Source of the DNA: Porphyromonas gingivalis ATCC 33277
GTDB taxonomy: Bacteria; Bacteroidota; Bacteroidia; Bacteroidales; Porphyromonadaceae
DNA length: 64,000 nucleotides
Direction of reading: 5' to 3'
NCBI RefSeq assembly: GCF_000010505.1
Contig: NC_010729.1
Location: 1,226,501 to 1,290,500 of the forward strand
This document shows positions 17,645-26,286 of the stretch, one piece after another (position 1 is the stretch's first letter; each line of letters opens with the position of its first letter). The translations under genes were made by a program, and so were the position numbers. Under the pieces are notes generated by a model. The model saw nothing but the letters and a program-made list of their open reading frames with translations, did not search any database and was not told where the DNA came from.

Positions 17645-18303
17645 TATGTAATGCTTTAAGAAATCAGGTTTGAACCCTTTTCCGCAAAGAAAGAGAGGCG
17701 GGATATTACAGTCTGATGGATTCCCCTCTTTTTGCGGGCTCACAATATTACATCCTTTTTCCTACACAACGAAATAATTTTGTTGTGAAAAACAAGCAAA
17801 AACACTGAAAATTACCTACGTCATCTACCGGGGGGGCTTTGCCTGCCTTTCTCTGCTGACGGATGCTTACAGGCGCCGGATCGTGGGTCATTGCCTGCAT
17901 CCGACCTTGGAGGTGAAGGGCTGCTTAAGTGTCCTGCATCAAGCTTTTGATTTCCATCGACAACGCCGAATCGATACGACTTTTTTCAGTACACGTCATA
18001 GATTGTTTACGTTCGGAAAATTTCTTTATTCGTGACTCGAAAAACGTGGCGCGGGAAAATTTTGCTTTTGGCGCGAGAAGTAAAATTTTTACGCGCCAGA
18101 ACGAAAAAAATCTCGCGCCACTTCTTCCGAAAAACACGAGCCGCAGATGTGTAAAAACTCGCACAGAAAAAGTTGATGTGGGTATAAAAAGAAGAAGAGA
18201 GAGGAGGAGAGCCCCGATATCCGATAAAACTACTCATCGGATACCTTCCGAAAACATAAATATCGGATCTGCATCAATAGTGTCCTAAAAGTCCGTTTTT
18301 GGC
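17645..18303. other. Intergenic region upstream of the intact IS, with GC/AT palindromic cluster
   Basis: No believable gene. An antisense pair of short ORFs covers 17925-18288, but both are low-complexity. The region 18046-18120 contains repeated GGCGCG/CGCGCC motifs, including an exact inverted repeat (TGGCGCGAGA at 18069-18078, TCTCGCGCCA at 18111-18120) around AAAATTTTT. Confidence 0.5.
18069..18120. repeat. Inverted repeat TGGCGCGAGA / TCTCGCGCCA
   Basis: A perfect 10-bp inverted repeat with a 32-nt spacer that itself holds AAAATTTTT and a further GCGCCA. A related motif, GTGGCGCGGGA, lies just upstream at 18046. It could be a cruciform, protein site or repeat-element end. Confidence 0.6.
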
Positions 18304-18308
18304 AATAG
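18304..18308. repeat. Target site duplication AATAG (left) of the IS1126-type copy
   Basis: AATAG directly precedes the element and recurs at 19648-19652 directly after it. The 5-bp duplication confirms the element ends and a simple insertion. Confidence 0.85.
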
Positions 18309-18413
18309 GAGACCTTTGCACGGCGATAGGTGTGTATTTTGTTTATTAATTCATTGTATAATAGGGAGTTATTTTGTATATTTGAGCATTAAAAACAGCA
18401 TAATATTCCTCCC

Positions 18414-19499
18414 ATGGCATACCAATCCAAGAATACCGATGAGCATGTAACATTTGCAGACGCACTCCTTTCAAAGCGTTATCGCAAAGCACAAAACGAC
18501 TTCCTCAATCAGGTTGACACGCTTATCGATTGGCGTCCGATCAGGACGCTGATCAACAAGAAATACACGAAGCGACAAAATGCCATCGGCGCCCCGGCTT
18601 ATGACGTGATTCTCTTATTCAAGATGTTGCTTTTGGAGACATGGTACAACCTCAGTGATTGTGCTTTGGAGGAGCGCATCAATGATTCAATCACCTTTTC
18701 CCGATTCTTGGGGCTGAAGATGGAAGAGGTATCTCCCGACCACAGCACCATCAGTCGATTTCGTTCGGCACTGACAGAGTTGGGTCTCATGGACAAACTA
18801 TTGGCGCAGTTTAACAAACAACTTTCCCGCCATCACATTTCGGTAAGGGAAGGGGTGCTTGTGGATGCAAGCCTTGTGGAGACGCCGCATAAACCCAACG
18901 GAAGCATTACGATTGAAGTCGCAGACGACAGAGAAGACAATCGGAGCGAGGCGGAAAAAGAGGCAGAGGAGGATTATCAAAAACAGGTTGTCCGTCAACG
19001 TAAAGGGACGGATGAAGAAGCCCGTTGGGTGTACAAACAAAAGCGTTATCACTACGGATACAAAAAGCATTGTCTGACCAATGTTCAAGGCATTGTTCAA
19101 AAGGTGATAACGACAGCAGCGAACCGCAGTGACACAAAGGAGTTTATTCCGCTATTGGAGGGTGCAAACATACCTCAAGGCACAGCCGTCTTGGCGGACA
19201 AAGGATATGCTTGCGGGGAAAATCGTTCCTACCTGCAAACCCATCACCTTCAAGACGGCATCATGCACAAGGCACAACGCAACAGGGCATTGACCGAGGA
19301 AGAGAAGCAACGAAACAAAGCAATCGGTCCGATACGGAGCACCATCGAACGCACCTTTGGCAGTATTCGCCGGTGGTTTCATGGCGGACGATGTCGATAC
19401 CGGGGACTTGCCAAGACCCATACTCAAAACATTCTTGAAAGCATCGCCTTTAATTTATACAGAACGCCGGGGATAATTATGTCCTCATCCGTAGGATAA
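18414..19499 (+). CDS. IS5-family transposase (IS1126 type)
   Basis: A 361-residue DDE transposase. The N-terminal helix-turn-helix-like part (residues about 20-130) holds FLGLKMEEVSPDHSTISRFR, and the catalytic core follows. The likely acidic triad is D151 (VDASLVE), D262 (LADKGYAC) and E312 (RSTIERTFGSIRRW), the spacing expected for IS5-type enzymes. The frame is intact and both element ends are complete, so this copy may be active. It differs from the copy at 35752-36837 at only a few residues. Confidence 0.95.
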   Translation: MAYQSKNTDEHVTFADALLSKRYRKAQNDFLNQVDTLIDWRPIRTLINKKYTKRQNAIGAPAYDVILLFKMLLLETWYNLSDCALEERINDSITFSRFLGLKMEEVSPDHSTISRFRSALTELGLMDKLLAQFNKQLSRHHISVREGVLVDASLVETPHKPNGSITIEVADDREDNRSEAEKEAEEDYQKQVVRQRKGTDEEARWVYKQKRYHYGYKKHCLTNVQGIVQKVITTAANRSDTKEFIPLLEGANIPQGTAVLADKGYACGENRSYLQTHHLQDGIMHKAQRNRALTEEEKQRNKAIGPIRSTIERTFGSIRRWFHGGRCRYRGLAKTHTQNILESIAFNLYRTPGIIMSSSVG

Positions 19500-19506
19500 G
19501 GCATAA

Positions 19507-19548
19507 CCCCCCTTGAGGAGCTCGTACAAGTAGCTCCTCAAAGGGGGG
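19507..19548 (+). terminator. Hairpin after the transposase gene
   Basis: CCCCCCTTGAGGAGCT (19507-19522) pairs with AGCTCCTC and a following A/G run (19532-19548) with one bulged base. The same hairpin follows the transposase in the other two copies. Confidence 0.6.
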
Positions 19549-19652
19549 ATTTACAACTACTTTCACTCCTTACTGCCACCCCTTTCACTCGCTCCTTTTA
19601 TGCCAAGAACTCCTCTTCCCTCCATCTCCTTATTTTTCAAAGGTCTCAATAG

Positions 19653-20028
19653 ATAAGGAGAGGAACTTCCCGGTGTCTCTCCTTCGTTGTGTTATCAGAG
19701 TCTCCTTGGACCAATAATATAAGCCTGCTTGCCCAAGTTGTTCGCTTGTAGCCTCGCCCCTTGATTAAGAATCTCTCGGCAGAGTTCCAAGTAGACAAGC
19801 ACAGCAATCCTATTTACTACAAAAACAACATACGATTTTCTTCAGTACAGGTCATTTCGATAATTTGTGTCTATATTTGACAGTAGTAGCACGAATTTTC
19901 CATTGGGAAAAAAGAGTGCTGTGGCGTTTAATTAGAGATACTAACTCATGTATGGGAACTCTCTGTAGATATGCAATCTAAGTTTGCAATACCAAGGCGG
20001 ACAGATCTCATCAAAAACAAAGCGTATT
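19653..20028. other. Intergenic region between the IS and mscL
   Basis: No gene is seen. A TATATTTG box at 19872-19879 could start transcription about 150 nt before mscL. The rest is unassigned. Confidence 0.35.
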
Positions 20029-20448
20029 ATGAAGAAATTTATTCAGGACTTCAAAGCGTTTGCTCTTAAGGGTAACGTAGTGGACATGGCTGTCGGTGTG
20101 ATCATCGGTGGCGCATTCGGAAAGATCGTCACCTCCTTGGTGAACGACATCATGATGCCTCCCATCAGTTTGCTGACGGGTGGGGTCAACTTCACAGATC
20201 TGAAATTGGTATTGAGCAAGGCTGTCGTCGAAGGCGGAGAGGTCGTGAAACCGGAAGTGTCATGGAACTATGGCAATTTTATCCAGACTACAGTGGACTT
20301 CCTGATTTTAGCTTTCGTGATCTTCCTGATGATCAAAGCTATCATGGCTGCCAAGAGGAAAGAAGAAGAGGCACCTGCAGCTCCTGCTCCTACGCCACCT
20401 GAAATCGAACTGCTTACAGAGATTCGCGATTTGCTCAAGAAACAATAA
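20029..20448 (+). CDS. mscL: Large-conductance mechanosensitive channel
   Basis: A 139-residue inner-membrane channel that opens under extreme turgor. The ATG at 20029 gives [34 protein letters not shown], the canonical N-terminal amphipathic helix and TM1 pore helix. TM2 is about residues 80-105 ([15 protein letters not shown]), followed by a basic KRKEEE cluster, an Ala-Pro linker, and the C-terminal bundle helix [11 protein letters not shown]. Length is typical. A TTG-initiated extension to 19984 is unlikely. It is a single gene with a two-armed hairpin downstream. Confidence 0.96.
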   Translation: MKKFIQDFKAFALKGNVVDMAVGVIIGGAFGKIVTSLVNDIMMPPISLLTGGVNFTDLKLVLSKAVVEGGEVVKPEVSWNYGNFIQTTVDFLILAFVIFLMIKAIMAAKRKEEEAPAAPAPTPPEIELLTEIRDLLKKQ

Positions 20449-20531
20449 GCACAGTAGTCTCCCCTACTCTTGGCCGCAAATGGCGAGGATATACCTCCGA
20501 CCGGCCGGCCGGGAATGGGTGAGAAATAAAG

Positions 20532-20606
20532 AGAAACCACTACCCACAACTATCGAATATGGGGCATGCACGCTCTGCCGATAGTTTGAGTAATGGTTTC
20601 TTTGTT
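20532..20606 (+). terminator. Two-tier hairpin downstream of mscL
   Basis: The outer stem is AGAAACCA (20532-20539) with TGGTTTCT (20594-20601). The inner stem is AACTATCG (20548-20555) with CGATAGTT (20579-20586). TTGTTTTTCC follows. It is probably a terminator. Confidence 0.6.
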
Positions 20607-20685
20607 TTTCCGTTTACTCTTTGATAATAAGCGTTCCGATTGAAGAAAAGTGTCCGTAATAAGTGCATTATATACATTTCTTTTC

Positions 20686-20693
20686 TATTTTTG
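20686..20693 (+). promoter_or_regulatory. -7 box (TATTTTTG) for the transhydrogenase operon
   Basis: It fits TAnnTTTG and would give a leader of about 125 nt before pntAA. The leader (20700-20825) contains repeated CCGGCAG motifs and may be structured. Confidence 0.35.
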
Positions 20694-20825
20694 TGGTCGC
20701 TCAGCGGCTTACATCCCGATGACCTTTGGACGCCTACCACTCATGCACCGGCAGACGTTCGGAGCAGCCGATGTTAACCTCCGGCAGTTTAATTTAGAAA
20801 ATCACATTCAAAAAGAATCTAAGCA

Positions 20826-21983
20826 ATGATTATTGGCATTCCAAAAGAGATTATGCACGGCGAAAACCGTGTGTCGGCTACCCCTGAAACAGTGGCCAAA
20901 TTTGTAGCAGACGGGTTCAAAGTTCTGTTTGAAAAAGGAGCAGGAGAAGGTGCTCAGTATCATGACGAAGAATATGCCCAGGCAGGTGCTACGCTGGTAG
21001 ACGGAGCTAAGGCCGTTTATGACGGTGCCGAAGTGATCCTCAAGGTAAAAGAGCCTTTGTTCAACGAACAGCTCAATACGCACGAAGTAGAGCTGATGCG
21101 CAAAGGTCAGTATCTGATCACATTCATTCATCCGGCTTCACCGGTGAACCACGAAATGGTACGCAATCTGGCCAAACAGGGTGTTATCTCGCTGACTCTC
21201 GATGGTATCCCCCGTATCTCACGTGCACAAAACCTCGACGCACTGACTTCGATGAGTACTTGTGCCGGCTACAAAGGTATCCTGATGGCTGCCGAAGACT
21301 TCGCCAGCTTCATCCCGATGATGGGTACGGCTGTCGGTATGATTCCGCCCGCCAAAGTAATGGTGATCGGTGTGGGTGTGGCTGGCTTGCAGGCTTTGGC
21401 TACGGCTAAGCGTCTGGGAGCCATCACTTATGCTGCCGATATTCGCCCTGCAGCTGCCGAACAGGCTCAGAGCTTGGGAGCCAAGATCGTGGATACGACC
21501 GTTCCTGCCGAACTGGCTATCGCCGAAGGCGGATATGCCAACAAATTGCCCGATGATGTACTGGCCAAAGAACGCGAAGCCCTCAAGGCCACCATTCAGG
21601 ATATGGATATCGTATTCTGTAGCGCATTGATCCCGGGCAAGGTAGCTCCGATCATCATCACGGAAGAAATGGTGAAGGGTATGAAGCGCGGCTCCGTAAT
21701 CGTGGACATCTCTATCGACCAGGGCGGTAACTGCGAAATCACGCCGAAGGGAACCAAGGAAGTGAAGCACGGAGTGATGATCCAAGGTATCAAGAACATC
21801 CCCGGTATGCTTCCGAAAAGCTCTACTTGGATGTTCGCACAGAACATGTACAATCTAATGAAGTACCTCACAAAGAACGGTCGGATCGAATTGGATATGA
21901 ACGACGAAGTTTGCAGCAAGATCCTCGTTACTCGCGACGGCGAAATCAAACACGCCGGTACTCGTGAAGCAATGGGTCTGTAA
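20826..21983 (+). CDS. pntAA: NAD(P) transhydrogenase subunit alpha part 1 (dI domain)
   Basis: A 385-residue NAD(H)-binding peripheral subunit of the proton-translocating transhydrogenase. The N-terminus MIIGIPKEIMHGENRVSATPETV and the alanine-dehydrogenase-like fold are typical, and the Rossmann loop is VIGVGVAGLQALATAKRLGA (about residues 178-197). The split into a short alpha-1 and a separate alpha-2 follows the three-gene arrangement seen in Rhodospirillum-type enzymes. The next gene begins 109 bp later. The complex couples hydride transfer between NADH and NADP+ to proton flow and supplies NADPH. Confidence 0.95.
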   Translation: MIIGIPKEIMHGENRVSATPETVAKFVADGFKVLFEKGAGEGAQYHDEEYAQAGATLVDGAKAVYDGAEVILKVKEPLFNEQLNTHEVELMRKGQYLITFIHPASPVNHEMVRNLAKQGVISLTLDGIPRISRAQNLDALTSMSTCAGYKGILMAAEDFASFIPMMGTAVGMIPPAKVMVIGVGVAGLQALATAKRLGAITYAADIRPAAAEQAQSLGAKIVDTTVPAELAIAEGGYANKLPDDVLAKEREALKATIQDMDIVFCSALIPGKVAPIIITEEMVKGMKRGSVIVDISIDQGGNCEITPKGTKEVKHGVMIQGIKNIPGMLPKSSTWMFAQNMYNLMKYLTKNGRIELDMNDEVCSKILVTRDGEIKHAGTREAMGL

Positions 21984-22092
21984 TCGAACTGTTCCTACAT
22001 CTTAATATCAAGAGCCAAGGAACGACCCCTCTCAAGTGGCCGTCCTTTGGCTCTTACTCATTTGAGCTAATACACCAATCACTCATATAATA

Positions 22093-22407
22093 ATGAATCC
22101 GATCATTCTTATCATCGTGCTGATAGCTTCCACGCTTATCGGCTACAAGCTGATCAGCAATGTGCCGAGCTTGCTGCATACTCCGCTGATGTCGGGTATG
22201 AACGCTCTCTCCGGAGTAACCGTAATCGGAGCTATTGCAGCTGCCGGATTATCTTTCAAGTTCGGGCATGACGGCAAACTCATCCTCGGCCAAATCTTCG
22301 GAGGACTGGCCATCATCCTCGCTACCATCAATGTGGTGGGAGGTTTCGGTGTCACGCACCGCATGCTCCGTATGTTTAGCAAGAAAAAGAAAGGAGGCGA
22401 CCAATGA
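22093..22407 (+). CDS. pntAB: NAD(P) transhydrogenase subunit alpha part 2 (membrane part)
   Basis: A 104-residue integral membrane protein with three to four hydrophobic segments (ILIIVLIASTLIGYKLI; ALSGVTVIGAIAAAG; LGQIFGGLAIILATINVVGGFGVTHRML). It forms part of the dII proton channel. The C-terminal VGGFGVTHRM motif is typical for the family. The stop overlaps the pntB start by 4 bp (ATGA), so translation is probably coupled. Confidence 0.94.
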   Translation: MNPIILIIVLIASTLIGYKLISNVPSLLHTPLMSGMNALSGVTVIGAIAAAGLSFKFGHDGKLILGQIFGGLAIILATINVVGGFGVTHRMLRMFSKKKKGGDQ

Positions 22408-24941
22408 GTCCTACCATCTATTATATACTCTGCGTCCTCCTCTCTCTGATGGTATTGGGGGGAATATCGATGATGAGCCGTGTGAAGACTGCCGTCATGG
22501 GCAATACCCTCAGTGCAGTGGCCATGTTGGGCGGTATCATCCTTACCCTTGTTTACAATGAGATCTTGCCTGCCTGGTCGGTTTATATCTTCCTGATTAT
22601 CGGTGCCGGTATCGGTTGGACGATGGCACAGCGTGTCAAGATGATACAGATGCCTCAGATGGTGGCCTTGCTTAACGGTGTCGGAGGGGCTGCTTCCGCT
22701 CTCGTGGGGATTTTGTCTCTCGCAGCTATAGGAATCAATCCGAATAATAACACGGCTGCCGACTATCCGATCTTTTCGCAAGCTACCGGTATGCTGGCAC
22801 TGACTGTCGGTATGATTACCCTCGTAGGTAGCCTTATCGCCGCCGGTAAGCTACACAAACTACTGCCTCAGAGACCGGTGATATGGCCTAACCACTCGAT
22901 GTTTACCTCTTTGCTACTGATCCTGACCGTGGGATTCGTGGTGCTCGGTTCTGTTTCTATCGAAGGGTTTCCCCTCTTCTGGGCTATCATCGGAGGGCTG
23001 TTTTTCTCCTCTCTCTTCGGTTTGTTCTTCTCTATCCGTGTCGGTGGAGCGGATATGCCTATTACCATTTCGCTACTGAACTCCCTTAGCGGTGTGGCCG
23101 GAGCCATTGCCGGTATGGCTGTGGGCGATATTCTGCTCGTAGCCGTAGGAGGTATTGTCGGTGCCAGTGGTCTGTTGCTGACGCAGATTATGTGCCGCGC
23201 CATGAACCGCAAGCTCATGTCCATTCTGATGGCTTCGGGAGCAAAAGCAACACCTGCCGCTACAACGCCGACTACTGCTTCAAAACAAGAAAAAGGAGAG
23301 GTTGCCGCTCCTACTCCCATCAAAGCAGAGAAGACAGCCGGTAGCGTGCTACGCGATGCCAAGCGAGTCATCATCGTACCCGGTTACGGTATGGCATTGG
23401 CTCAGGCACAGCACCAAGTAAGACAGCTGGCCGATAAACTTACGGCTAACGGTACGGAAGTTCGCTATGCCATCCATCCGGTGGCGGGTCGTATGCCCGG
23501 ACACATGAACGTACTTCTGTGCGAAGCCGATGTGCCCTATGACCAACTCTTCGAGATGGATGCCATCAACGGAGACTTCGCTCAGACGGATGCCGTGGTA
23601 GTAATCGGTGCCAACGACGTAATGAACCCTGCCGCCCGCAATGCTGAGGGTACGCCTATATACGGTATGCCCGTGCTGAACGTGGACGATGCTCCCGAAG
23701 TAATCATTTGCAACTTCGACCTGAAACCCGGTTATGCAGGTGTGGACAATCCGCTCTATACGCGAGCAACGGGTGTATTCCTCAAACTCGGAGATGCCAA
23801 GGAATCTCTGGCAGAGATCATGAAGGAAATGGATGCCACAAGCGATACGGCAGCTACTGCTGCTCCTGCCAAAGCAGAGAAGACAGCCGGCAGCGTACTG
23901 CGCGATGCCAAGCGAGTCATCATCGTACCCGGTTACGGTATGGCATTGGCTCAGGCACAGCACCAAGTAAGACAGCTGGCCGATAAACTTACGGCTAACG
24001 GTACGGAAGTTCGCTATGCCATCCATCCGGTGGCGGGTCGTATGCCCGGACACATGAACGTACTTCTGTGCGAAGCCGATGTGCCCTATGACCAACTCTT
24101 CGAGATGGATGCCATCAACGGAGACTTCGCTCAGACGGATGCCGTGGTAGTAATCGGTGCCAACGACGTAATGAACCCTGCCGCTCGCAATGCTGAGGGT
24201 ACGCCTATATACGGTATGCCCGTGCTGAACGTGGACGATGCTCCCGAAGTAATCATTTGCAACTTCGACCTGAAACCCGGTTATGCAGGTGTGGACAATC
24301 CTCTCTATACGCGAGCAACGGGTGTATTCCTCAAGCTCGGAGATGCCAAGGAATCTCTGGCAGAGATCATGAAAGAAATGGATGCCACAAGCGATACGGC
24401 AGCTACTGCTGCTCCTGCCAAAGCAGAGAAGACAGCCGGCAGCGTACTGCGCGATGCCAAGCGAGTCATCATCGTACCCGGTTACGGTATGGCATTGGCT
24501 CAGGCACAGCACCAAGTAAGACAGCTGGCCGATAAACTTACGGCTAACGGTACGGAAGTTCGCTATGCCATCCATCCGGTGGCAGGTCGTATGCCCGGAC
24601 ACATGAACGTGCTTCTGTGCGAAGCCGACGTGCCCTATGACCAACTCTTCGAGATGGATGCCATCAACGGAGACTTCGCTCAGACGGATGCCGTGGTAGT
24701 AATCGGTGCCAACGACGTAATGAACCCTGCCGCTCGCAATGCTGAGGGTACGCCTATATACGGTATGCCCGTGCTGAACGTGGACGATGCTCCCGAAGTA
24801 ATCATTTGCAACTTCGACCTGAAACCCGGTTATGCAGGTGTGGACAATCCGCTCTACACACGAGCAACGGGTGTATTCCTCAAACTCGGAGATGCCAAGG
24901 AATCTCTGGCAGAGATCATGAAAGAAATGGACATCGCATAG
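22404..24941 (+). CDS. pntB: NAD(P) transhydrogenase subunit beta with three tandem dIII domains
   Basis: Normally about 460 residues (membrane dII plus one NADP(H)-binding dIII), this protein has 845. Residues 1 to about 275 form the multi-pass dII part. Three copies of dIII then follow in tandem, each about 170 residues plus an Ala/Thr-rich linker (ATSDTAATAAPA), starting near 23322, 23871 and 24420. Each copy contains the nucleotide-binding loop VPGYGMALAQAQ, the GRMPGHMNVLL block, IGANDVMNPAA and the YAGVDNPLY motif, so none is visibly broken. At protein level the copies are identical through IMKEMD. The third ends with the true C-terminus IA. A hairpin terminator follows. Only one dIII per beta subunit is known to be needed; what the extra two do is open. 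Confidence 0.95.
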   Translation: MSPTIYYILCVLLSLMVLGGISMMSRVKTAVMGNTLSAVAMLGGIILTLVYNEILPAWSVYIFLIIGAGIGWTMAQRVKMIQMPQMVALLNGVGGAASALVGILSLAAIGINPNNNTAADYPIFSQATGMLALTVGMITLVGSLIAAGKLHKLLPQRPVIWPNHSMFTSLLLILTVGFVVLGSVSIEGFPLFWAIIGGLFFSSLFGLFFSIRVGGADMPITISLLNSLSGVAGAIAGMAVGDILLVAVGGIVGASGLLLTQIMCRAMNRKLMSILMASGAKATPAATTPTTASKQEKGEVAAPTPIKAEKTAGSVLRDAKRVIIVPGYGMALAQAQHQVRQLADKLTANGTEVRYAIHPVAGRMPGHMNVLLCEADVPYDQLFEMDAINGDFAQTDAVVVIGANDVMNPAARNAEGTPIYGMPVLNVDDAPEVIICNFDLKPGYAGVDNPLYTRATGVFLKLGDAKESLAEIMKEMDATSDTAATAAPAKAEKTAGSVLRDAKRVIIVPGYGMALAQAQHQVRQLADKLTANGTEVRYAIHPVAGRMPGHMNVLLCEADVPYDQLFEMDAINGDFAQTDAVVVIGANDVMNPAARNAEGTPIYGMPVLNVDDAPEVIICNFDLKPGYAGVDNPLYTRATGVFLKLGDAKESLAEIMKEMDATSDTAATAAPAKAEKTAGSVLRDAKRVIIVPGYGMALAQAQHQVRQLADKLTANGTEVRYAIHPVAGRMPGHMNVLLCEADVPYDQLFEMDAINGDFAQTDAVVVIGANDVMNPAARNAEGTPIYGMPVLNVDDAPEVIICNFDLKPGYAGVDNPLYTRATGVFLKLGDAKESLAEIMKEMDIA
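23322..24938 (+). repeat. Three 549-bp in-frame tandem repeats encoding dIII
   Basis: Units start at 23322, 23871 and 24420, exactly 549 bp (183 codons) apart; the third is cut short by the stop codon. By eye, units 1 and 2 differ at 7 bases, and units 2 and 3 also at 7. All are third-position synonymous changes (for example GGT/GGC, GTG/GTA, CTA/CTG, GCG/GCA, GAT/GAC). Confidence 0.95.
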
Positions 24942-24974
24942 CTGTAAGCGACATCCATTCCAATATAAACGAAA

Positions 24975-25020
24975 AGGACTGTCAAAGGAGCTTGGAGCTC
25001 TTTGGCAGTCCTCTTTCTTT
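24975..25020 (+). terminator. Terminator of the pnt operon
   Basis: AGGACTGTCAAAG (24975-24987) pairs with CTTTGGCAGTCCT (25000-25012) with one T-G pair, followed by CTTTCTTTT. Confidence 0.8.
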
Positions 25021-25086
25021 TGGCATTCACCCAACCTTACCGGACTAAATGATCATTGAGGAATCCACTCGCAAATATCGAAAAGA

Positions 25087-26286
25087 TCAATGATTGCCTT
25101 TCAGAAAAGCTATCGGGAAATTGGGATCGATACGCATCGTCAGTTCCAAGGCGTGGCTCATCGCAAAACGATCCGAAGGCTGGAACCATACCCGAGCAAC
25201 AGCCGCCAACGAAACACTTCGTGCCATCCGCCACGAATAGTCGGCATAGAGACGAATATAATCGCCCCAACCGTTCGTAAGAGGCTGTTTGTCATACGTC
25301 AGGGAATTGGCGAAAGGTGCAGCAAAGGGAGAAACGTAATGCCTGCCGTACCAATAGTCGGTACGAAAAGCGAAGTGCTCCAAGTCCATTCCGAGAGAAA
25401 GATAACCGCCCCACCCTCTTTCGTAAGGAAAGTATCCTCCGCTTGACAAGGCTGCCACACCATAAGCAGATCCCCAAATCTGCATGGGTTTGTCGGTACG
25501 AGGGCAATACGAAAGCTTAAGTCCGACAGCTCCATTGACCCATGTATGCACGGTATCCTGCTGCGCCCAGTTGTATTCCCCGCCGCGATGCGTGGCAATA
25601 GCCTGCAAGGGCAGTTCGAGTCGCCATTTGCCTTCACCCGATAACAATTTGGAAGTAGTGGACAAGCCAAAGACAAACGACTCCTGATGATTGTCATTTT
25701 TGAAAATCATGCTCATCCAATTGACCCAAACATCCATTCGGAAACGTGTCCAATCACCCCGAAATTGCACACCGGCTTCAGGATCAGCCGTCAAATCCAA
25801 CTCAGGATTGTAGATCGGTTCGATCAGTCCGTGAGCCGTACCACCGGCTATATTGCCCAGCATGAGAGCAGTCGTGGCCGTCGGCTTCAGCATGGCCTGT
25901 ACATAAGGCAGGATACGCAAGCGTACATAGTCGTTATAGTCCGTCCAATAAGGTAAATCGGAATAAGCGATACCGGCCGGATAGCGACTTGCCCCCCAGT
26001 AGTTCAGGGTAGATACTCCGAGCGAAAGCTTCACACCATGTGCTGCCGGCAGCGAGTAAGAGGCAAAAGCGGAAACCCGTGCACCCGGCAACGTATAACC
26101 TTTGACCGAACGTGCATTGTATTCATTGTTCCGAAAGAAAAGCGTACTTCGGATCGATGCCGAGAGTTCGTTCGGACGAATGCTGTCCGTCTCCGGTCGC
26201 TCTCCCGCCATGGAATAATAATGCTGCCCGCTAAGCACAGCAGGCAGCATCACAATCAAAGCGATAATAATGGCAGAGAATCTCAT
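25087..26286 (-). CDS. Putative outer-membrane beta-barrel protein
   Basis: A 399-residue protein with a signal peptide (MRFSAIIIALIVMLPAVLSG), then alternating aromatic/hydrophobic strands rich in Tyr, Trp and Gly (for example GWGGYLSLGMDLEHFAFRTDYWYG), typical of a Bacteroidetes outer-membrane barrel. It ends with a strand LELTMRIDPNFPIAF rather than a terminal Phe. No transport family can be named. Its start overlaps the stop of the SPFH gene by 4 bp (ATGA), so it is translationally coupled to the NfeD/SPFH pair and may work with that membrane-quality system. Confidence 0.75.
   Translation of the reverse strand: MRFSAIIIALIVMLPAVLSGQHYYSMAGERPETDSIRPNELSASIRSTLFFRNNEYNARSVKGYTLPGARVSAFASYSLPAAHGVKLSLGVSTLNYWGASRYPAGIAYSDLPYWTDYNDYVRLRILPYVQAMLKPTATTALMLGNIAGGTAHGLIEPIYNPELDLTADPEAGVQFRGDWTRFRMDVWVNWMSMIFKNDNHQESFVFGLSTTSKLLSGEGKWRLELPLQAIATHRGGEYNWAQQDTVHTWVNGAVGLKLSYCPRTDKPMQIWGSAYGVAALSSGGYFPYERGWGGYLSLGMDLEHFAFRTDYWYGRHYVSPFAAPFANSLTYDKQPLTNGWGDYIRLYADYSWRMARSVSLAAVARVWFQPSDRFAMSHALELTMRIDPNFPIAFLKGNH

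Larger units (their letters stand above)
18309..19647 (+). mobile_element. Complete IS1126-type (IS5-family) insertion sequence, 1339 bp
   Basis: The ends are GAGACCTTTGCA (18309-18320) and TTCAAAGGTCTC (19636-19647), 12-bp inverted repeats with one mismatch, flanked by AATAG duplications. The length agrees with IS1126 of P. gingivalis (about 1.34 kb). It contains one full transposase gene followed by a strong hairpin. A TATATTTG box at 18377-18384 lies about 30 nt before the transposase ATG. Confidence 0.95.

Noticed and set aside
23349-25034. 561-residue antisense ORF under pntB
   Set aside because: It is the mirror of the triplicated, GC-rich coding repeat; it has no family motif and follows the sense codon structure.
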